From the NCBI GenBank assembly GCA_017620525.1, contig JAGAUY010000028.1:1-34250 (forward strand): 34,250 nt of DNA, read 5' to 3'. The notes beneath the pieces were generated by a model, which saw only the letters and a program-made list of their open reading frames with translations, was not told where the DNA came from and ran no database searches. Position numbers and translations under genes: made by a program. Source of the stretch: Oscillospiraceae bacterium. GTDB lineage: Bacteria; Bacillota; Clostridia; Oscillospirales; Oscillospiraceae. Each line of letters starts with the position of its first letter. Positions within the stretch are counted from its first letter, which is position 1. Of the stretch, positions 30,801-34,250 are shown in pieces.

Positions 30801-31238
30801 TTAGAATAAAGTTGTTATCCAGTAGATCAAGCCATACACCACACTTGCACTCACTCCGTACACAATCACCGGGCCTGCTATTGTAAACATCTTCGCGCCT
30901 ACGCCCAGGATGAAGCCTTCCGTCTTGAACTCCACCGCCGGGGCGGAGATGGCATTGGCAAAGCCGGTGATGGGGACCAGTGTGCCTGCTCCGGCTGCTC
31001 TGGCGATGTCATCGTAGACGCTCAACCCTGTCAGCAGTGCGGACAGCACCACAAGACTCATGGATGCGGCGGTGCCCGCATCGCTCTTTTCCATTCCCAT
31101 GGATGTGTACCAGTTCAGAAACACCTGCCCCAGCACACAGATCACGCCCCCAATCCAGAATGCGTTCAGGCAATCCCGCCCCATGGGTGATTTGGGACTC
31201 AACTCTGCCACCAGTTTTCCGTACTCCCGTTCTTTCAT
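30801..31238 (-). CDS. spoVAC: stage V sporulation protein AC
   Basis: 145 residues from the ATG at 31238, preceded by GGAGGG at 6 bases; the long open frame upstream is only the MATE gene read backwards. SpoVAC is a spore inner-membrane channel subunit for uptake and release of Ca-dipicolinic acid. Family matches: KSPMGRDCLNAFWIGGVICVLGQ (~16-38), LTGLSVYDDIARAAGAGTLVPITGFANAI, and AVEFKTEGFILGVGAKMFTIAGPVIVYG. Four or so membrane helices. In Bacillus spoVAC lies with spoVAD and spoVAE; here it stands alone. A sigma-G promoter would be expected, but I see only a weak candidate (TGATAA, 17 bases, CAAGCTA, near 31258-31288). Single-gene unit. Confidence 0.9.
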   Translation of the reverse strand: MKEREYGKLVAELSPKSPMGRDCLNAFWIGGVICVLGQVFLNWYTSMGMEKSDAGTAASMSLVVLSALLTGLSVYDDIARAAGAGTLVPITGFANAISAPAVEFKTEGFILGVGAKMFTIAGPVIVYGVSASVVYGLIYWITTLF

Positions 31239-31271
31239 GACCATCCCTCCGGCATTAGCTTGCCCGGACTC

Positions 31272-31300
31272 TTGACTTTTTATCAGCGGAGGAGTATAAC
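31272..31300 (+). promoter_or_regulatory. promoter of the MATE exporter gene
   Basis: -35 TTGACT (31272-31277), 17-base spacer, -10 TATAAC (31295-31300). It is divergent from spoVAC. Confidence 0.6.
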
Positions 31301-31334
31301 AGTTTTGCTGCATCTGCGGTTTTCTGAAAAAAGG

Positions 31335-32729
31335 ATGTGTTATTTCGTGCATCACAACTCCACCGCCCTGACGGAAGGACCGATCTGGAAAAAGATACTT
31401 CTGTTCGCCTTCCCGGTGTTTCTGGGCAATGTTTTTCAGCAATTTTATAATGCCTTTGACTCCTGGACTGTCGGTAATTTCATCAGCGACAACGCGCTGG
31501 CCGCGGTGAGTTCCTCCGGCAGTCTTGTTTTCCTGATGATCGGATTTTTCAACGGTATGGCCATGGGCGCCGGTGTCATCATCGCCAAGCATTTCGGCGC
31601 CAAGGACTATGAATCCATGTGCAAAGCCATCCATACGGACGTTGCCTTCGGTCTTGCCTCCGGCGCGGCGCTGACGGTAATCGGTGTCGCCGCCACCCCA
31701 ACGATCCTGCGCTGGATGGGGACTCCCCAGGAGGTCCTGCCGGTCTCCATTACCTATTTCAGATTCTATTCCTACGGCGCTGTCTTTGCCGTCATGTACA
31801 ACACCTTTGTGGGCATTCTCCACGCTGTGGGCGACAGCCGCCATCCGCTGTACTACCTGATAATCTCCACCCTGGTCAACATCGTACTGGATCTGCTGTT
31901 TGTGGGTGTCTTTTTCCGGGGCAATGAGACTCTGGGTGTTGCCGCCGCAGCCATGGCAACGACAATCTCCCAGGGCATCAGCGCAGCGCTGTGTTTCCTT
32001 CGTCTGCTGCGGGTGCAGGAGCCGTACAGGATCCGCATCCGGGAGATCCGCATCCACTGGAAGAGCCTGAAGGACATCATCCGCTTCGGTCTGCCCTCAG
32101 GAATTCAGAATTCGGTTATTTCCATCGCCAACGTTTTTGTCCAGTCCAGCGTCAACAGCTTCGGCAAGGCAGCCATGGCCGGTCACGGCTCCTATGCCAA
32201 GATTGAAGGATTTGCTTTCCTGCCTGTCACCTGCTTCATGCAGGCCCTGTCCACTTTCGTGGGGCAGAATCTGGGCGCCAAACAGTATGAACGGACGAAA
32301 AAGGGCATCGCCTTCGGCCTGTGCTGCTCGACAGTCATGGCAGAGCTCATCGGCCTGTCTTTCCATTTGCTTGCGCCCCGACTCATCGCCATTTTCAACA
32401 GCAACCCGGAAGTTATCAGCTACGGTGTCCGGTATATGCGGGTTACGAGCCTTTTCTACTGCCTGCTGGCATTTTCCCACTGCATCGCAGGCGTCATGCG
32501 CGGAGCTGGTAAATCCTCGGTGCCCATGGTGGTCATGCTGACCTGCTGGTGTCTGATCCGGGTCAGCTACATCAATATCGCACTGCGATTCTTCAACCGG
32601 CTGGAAACCGTTGCCTGGGCCTACCCCATCAGCTGGAGCCTGAGCAGCATCATTTTCCTGATCTATTTCCTGAAAGCCGACTGGATCCACACCTTTGATA
32701 GAATTGATGCGAAAGAAAAAAGTGCATAA
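31335..32729 (+). CDS. MATE-family efflux transporter
   Basis: 464 residues from the ATG at 31335. The start is uncertain: AAAAAGG abuts this ATG, and a GTG at 31347 (before HHNSTALTEG) has better though long spacing. Twelve membrane helices in two MatE halves, beginning with the typical LTEGPIWKKILLFAFPVFLGNVFQQFYNAFDSW region split over the first helix, with VGNFISDNALAAVSSSGS, and in the second half GLPSGIQNSVISIANVFVQS and FVGQNLGAKQYERTKKG. MATE proteins export cationic drugs or metabolites using Na+ or H+. The subgroup (clostridial NorM/DinF-like) cannot give a substrate. Its terminator seems to be disrupted downstream. Confidence 0.92.
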   Translation: MCYFVHHNSTALTEGPIWKKILLFAFPVFLGNVFQQFYNAFDSWTVGNFISDNALAAVSSSGSLVFLMIGFFNGMAMGAGVIIAKHFGAKDYESMCKAIHTDVAFGLASGAALTVIGVAATPTILRWMGTPQEVLPVSITYFRFYSYGAVFAVMYNTFVGILHAVGDSRHPLYYLIISTLVNIVLDLLFVGVFFRGNETLGVAAAAMATTISQGISAALCFLRLLRVQEPYRIRIREIRIHWKSLKDIIRFGLPSGIQNSVISIANVFVQSSVNSFGKAAMAGHGSYAKIEGFAFLPVTCFMQALSTFVGQNLGAKQYERTKKGIAFGLCCSTVMAELIGLSFHLLAPRLIAIFNSNPEVISYGVRYMRVTSLFYCLLAFSHCIAGVMRGAGKSSVPMVVMLTCWCLIRVSYINIALRFFNRLETVAWAYPISWSLSSIIFLIYFLKADWIHTFDRIDAKEKSA

Positions 32730-32733
32730 CACG

Positions 32734-32759
32734 CAAAAAGAGCCGCCCAAATGGGCGGG
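32734..32759 (+). other. truncated terminator of the MATE gene; probable mobile-element junction
   Basis: The left arm CAAAAAGAGCCGCCC (32734-32748), loop AAAT and the first six bases of the right arm GGGCGG (32753-32758) are present. The expected continuation CTCTTTTTG is replaced by GGGTCGTAAAA. The break falls where the serine-recombinase-bearing sequence begins, so I read it as an attachment-site junction near 32753-32759. Confidence 0.5.
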
Positions 32760-32812
32760 GGTCGTAAAAAGGTTATTTTGAAAAAAGCCGAAAACTGCAT
32801 AGTTTTCAAGGG

Positions 32813-32840
32813 ACGGCGTGGCGTGAGCCACGCCGTTTTC
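32813..32840. terminator. hairpin at the end of the serine recombinase gene
   Basis: 10-bp stem ACGGCGTGGC/GCCACGCCGT (32813-32822 with 32827-32836), 4-base loop, followed on the plus strand by TTTCC. It lies 11 bases after the recombinase stop. Confidence 0.6.
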
Positions 32841-32847
32841 CTTTGCT

Positions 32848-34250
32848 TTATTCGTGTTTCATCAGTTCTTCCAAAGGGATAAAGCCGATACCATCGTACT
32901 TGATGTGGATGCTCTGTCTGCGTTTGCCGCTGGACTTGTCCGGTGCTTCCACATAAATGGCTTGAATCAGCTCTCTCAGCATATACGGGTCAATTTCCTC
33001 GATACCCACATATTTTTCAGCCTTCGGAATAAACTTTTCAATGTTTTCACTCTGTCGTTCCTGTACTTCGATTTCCTGTCGCAGAGCGATCACCTCTGCT
33101 TCAAGCTGTTTCTGTTCTGCTTCGTAGCTCTGGCTCATCATATCAAAGCGCTCGTCATTCAGCTTACCCATGGCGTTGTCCTCGTAAATCTTGATGAACA
33201 GCCTCTTCAGTTCAGCAATACGACGCTCATTGCGTTCAAGCTGCTTACGGCTGGCTTTCAGATTTTCTTCGGACTCCAACTGGAGCTGGCGCTGCATCAC
33301 AGAAACAAAATGCTGACGATGGTGCAGAATATATCCCGTCACCAACTGGATGTGTCGTAAGACCAAACGCTCCAATACGGACTCTCGGATAAAGTGACCG
33401 GGGCATTTCTCACGATGCTTCAAGTGCCTGGAGCAGTCAAAGAACGCTCCTTCACGCTTGCCGTTGTTGGTAGCTCCGTAATACAGCTTTTCACCGCAAT
33501 CCGCACAGAATACCAGGCCGGAAAAGGTACTGGTATATCCGGTTCGGGTCTTGCGCTGACGATTCTGACGAATCTGCTGTACCTTGTCAAAGACATCGAC
33601 AGATACGATTGCTTCGTGCGTCCCGTAGAACACAGCCTGATTTTCAATGGGTGTCTCACGCTGCTTCTTGTCCCAGATGGAATTGGTGTAGGTCTTGAAG
33701 TTGACCGTACAGCCTGTGTACTCCCTGCGTTCCAGAATCTTGACCACGGAATTGCTGTTCCATCCGCAAGGGTTTTCCGGCAGCGGATTGGGACTGTTGA
33801 TCCCCTTGCTGTTTTTGTAGGCTGTGGGAGTCAGTACACCATCTGCTCTCAGCTGATTGGCAATCTGTGATGGGCCGCGGCCGTTCATGCACATCTCAAA
33901 GATACGCTTTACAACGGCAGCTGCTTCCGGGTCAACAATCCAATGCTTCGGGTTGTCCGGGTCTTTCACATAACCATAGGGAACATTGGTTGTCAGCGGT
34001 ACACCACGCTCACCCTTTGCCTTTGTCACGGCTCGGATTTTGCGGCTGGTATCTCGTGCAAAAAACTCATTGAACCAGTTCTTGATGCCTGCAAAATCAT
34101 TGTTCACGCTGTTGGGGTCAGACGAATCGAAATCGTCATTGATGGCGATATAGCGAACACCCAGTTGCGGGAATGTGAAGTTGGCATAGAGATTGGTGTA
34201 TGCCGAGTTTCTGCCAAGACGGGAGAGGTCTTTGGTGACACAGTTTGCCA
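32848..34250 (-). CDS. large serine recombinase, partial (N-terminus beyond window)
   Basis: 467 codons are visible; the minus-strand frame stays open to the right edge, well past the internal ATG at 34107. The first visible part (CVTKDLSRLGRNSAYTNLY, then FPQLGVRYIAINDDFDSS) is the resolvase catalytic domain; the catalytic serine lies just outside the window. The Recombinase domain follows (VPYGYVKDPDN, VKRIFEMCMNGRGPSQIANQL), then the zinc ribbon (FCADCGEKLYYG and CSRHLKHREKCPGH), and a long coiled coil (LESEENLKASRKQLERNERR onward) to the C-terminus. Large serine recombinases integrate and excise phages and ICEs at specific att sites and usually sit at one end of the element. The element would continue to the right. 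Confidence 0.93.
   Translation of the reverse strand, partial: ANCVTKDLSRLGRNSAYTNLYANFTFPQLGVRYIAINDDFDSSDPNSVNNDFAGIKNWFNEFFARDTSRKIRAVTKAKGERGVPLTTNVPYGYVKDPDNPKHWIVDPEAAAVVKRIFEMCMNGRGPSQIANQLRADGVLTPTAYKNSKGINSPNPLPENPCGWNSNSVVKILERREYTGCTVNFKTYTNSIWDKKQRETPIENQAVFYGTHEAIVSVDVFDKVQQIRQNRQRKTRTGYTSTFSGLVFCADCGEKLYYGATNNGKREGAFFDCSRHLKHREKCPGHFIRESVLERLVLRHIQLVTGYILHHRQHFVSVMQRQLQLESEENLKASRKQLERNERRIAELKRLFIKIYEDNAMGKLNDERFDMMSQSYEAEQKQLEAEVIALRQEIEVQERQSENIEKFIPKAEKYVGIEEIDPYMLRELIQAIYVEAPDKSSGKRRQSIHIKYDGIGFIPLEELMKHE

Noticed and set aside
31239-32057. Upstream extension of the spoVAC frame
   Set aside because: It is antisense to the MATE gene; the family N-terminus and GGAGGG place the start at 31238.

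Overview
The window reads as a chromosomal segment of a spore-forming, fairly GC-rich Clostridia bacterium, most like an Oscillospiraceae-type gut anaerobe. The reasons are a clostridial 2[4Fe-4S] ferredoxin, a mDAP-type MurE, the yabB/rsmI/abrB neighbourhood known from Firmicutes, and the sporulation genes spmA, spmB and spoVAC. Genus is inference. Two stretches are visibly AT-rich against this background: the first ~1.5 kb and a ~0.6 kb gene near 30.2-30.8 kb.

Layout. 1-1.4 kb (minus strand): a cut-off alpha/beta hydrolase and an XRE-type membrane-anchored regulator. 1.58-2.25 kb: an inverted-repeat element, then five tRNA genes transcribed leftward as Val-Asp-Phe-Gly-Cys from two tandem promoters, the distal one starting inside the hslO stop codon. 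2.3-4.0 kb: hslO (Hsp33) and a SAM methyltransferase with overlapping stop/start. 4.0-17.1 kb: a division and cell wall (dcw) cluster, all minus strand, in transcription order mraZ-rsmH-ftsL-ftsI/spoVD-murE-murF-mraY-ftsW-murG-divIB-ftsZ. murD, murC, murB and ftsA are absent. A promoter with three 10-bp repeats (candidate MraZ boxes) precedes mraZ, and a second promoter precedes ftsZ. 17.2-19.5 kb: a ClpC-type unfoldase.

19.7-22.1 kb: ferredoxin, TrmN6-like and RsmI methyltransferases (plus strand), then an AbrB-type regulator (minus). 22.1-25.2 kb: spmAB, a DEDDh exonuclease and nagB. 25.4-29.9 kb: mostly short single-gene units with their own promoters and terminators: an ECF transporter S component, an esterase, an exported barnase-type RNase with its barstar inhibitor, a DMT-family transporter with a histidine-rich tail behind an operator-like palindrome, and a lipoprotein. 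29.9-31.2 kb: a decayed spoVAC fragment, an AT-rich YcxB-like gene and an intact spoVAC. 31.3-32.7 kb: a MATE exporter. From about 32.76 kb to the right edge the sequence looks like one end of a mobile element carrying a large serine recombinase; its junction appears to split the MATE gene's terminator.

Nothing here is a clear new multi-gene defence system. The most interesting points are the histidine-rich transporter with its CsoR/RcnR-like operator, the secreted RNase/inhibitor pair, the inferred attachment junction, and the spoVAC remnant.
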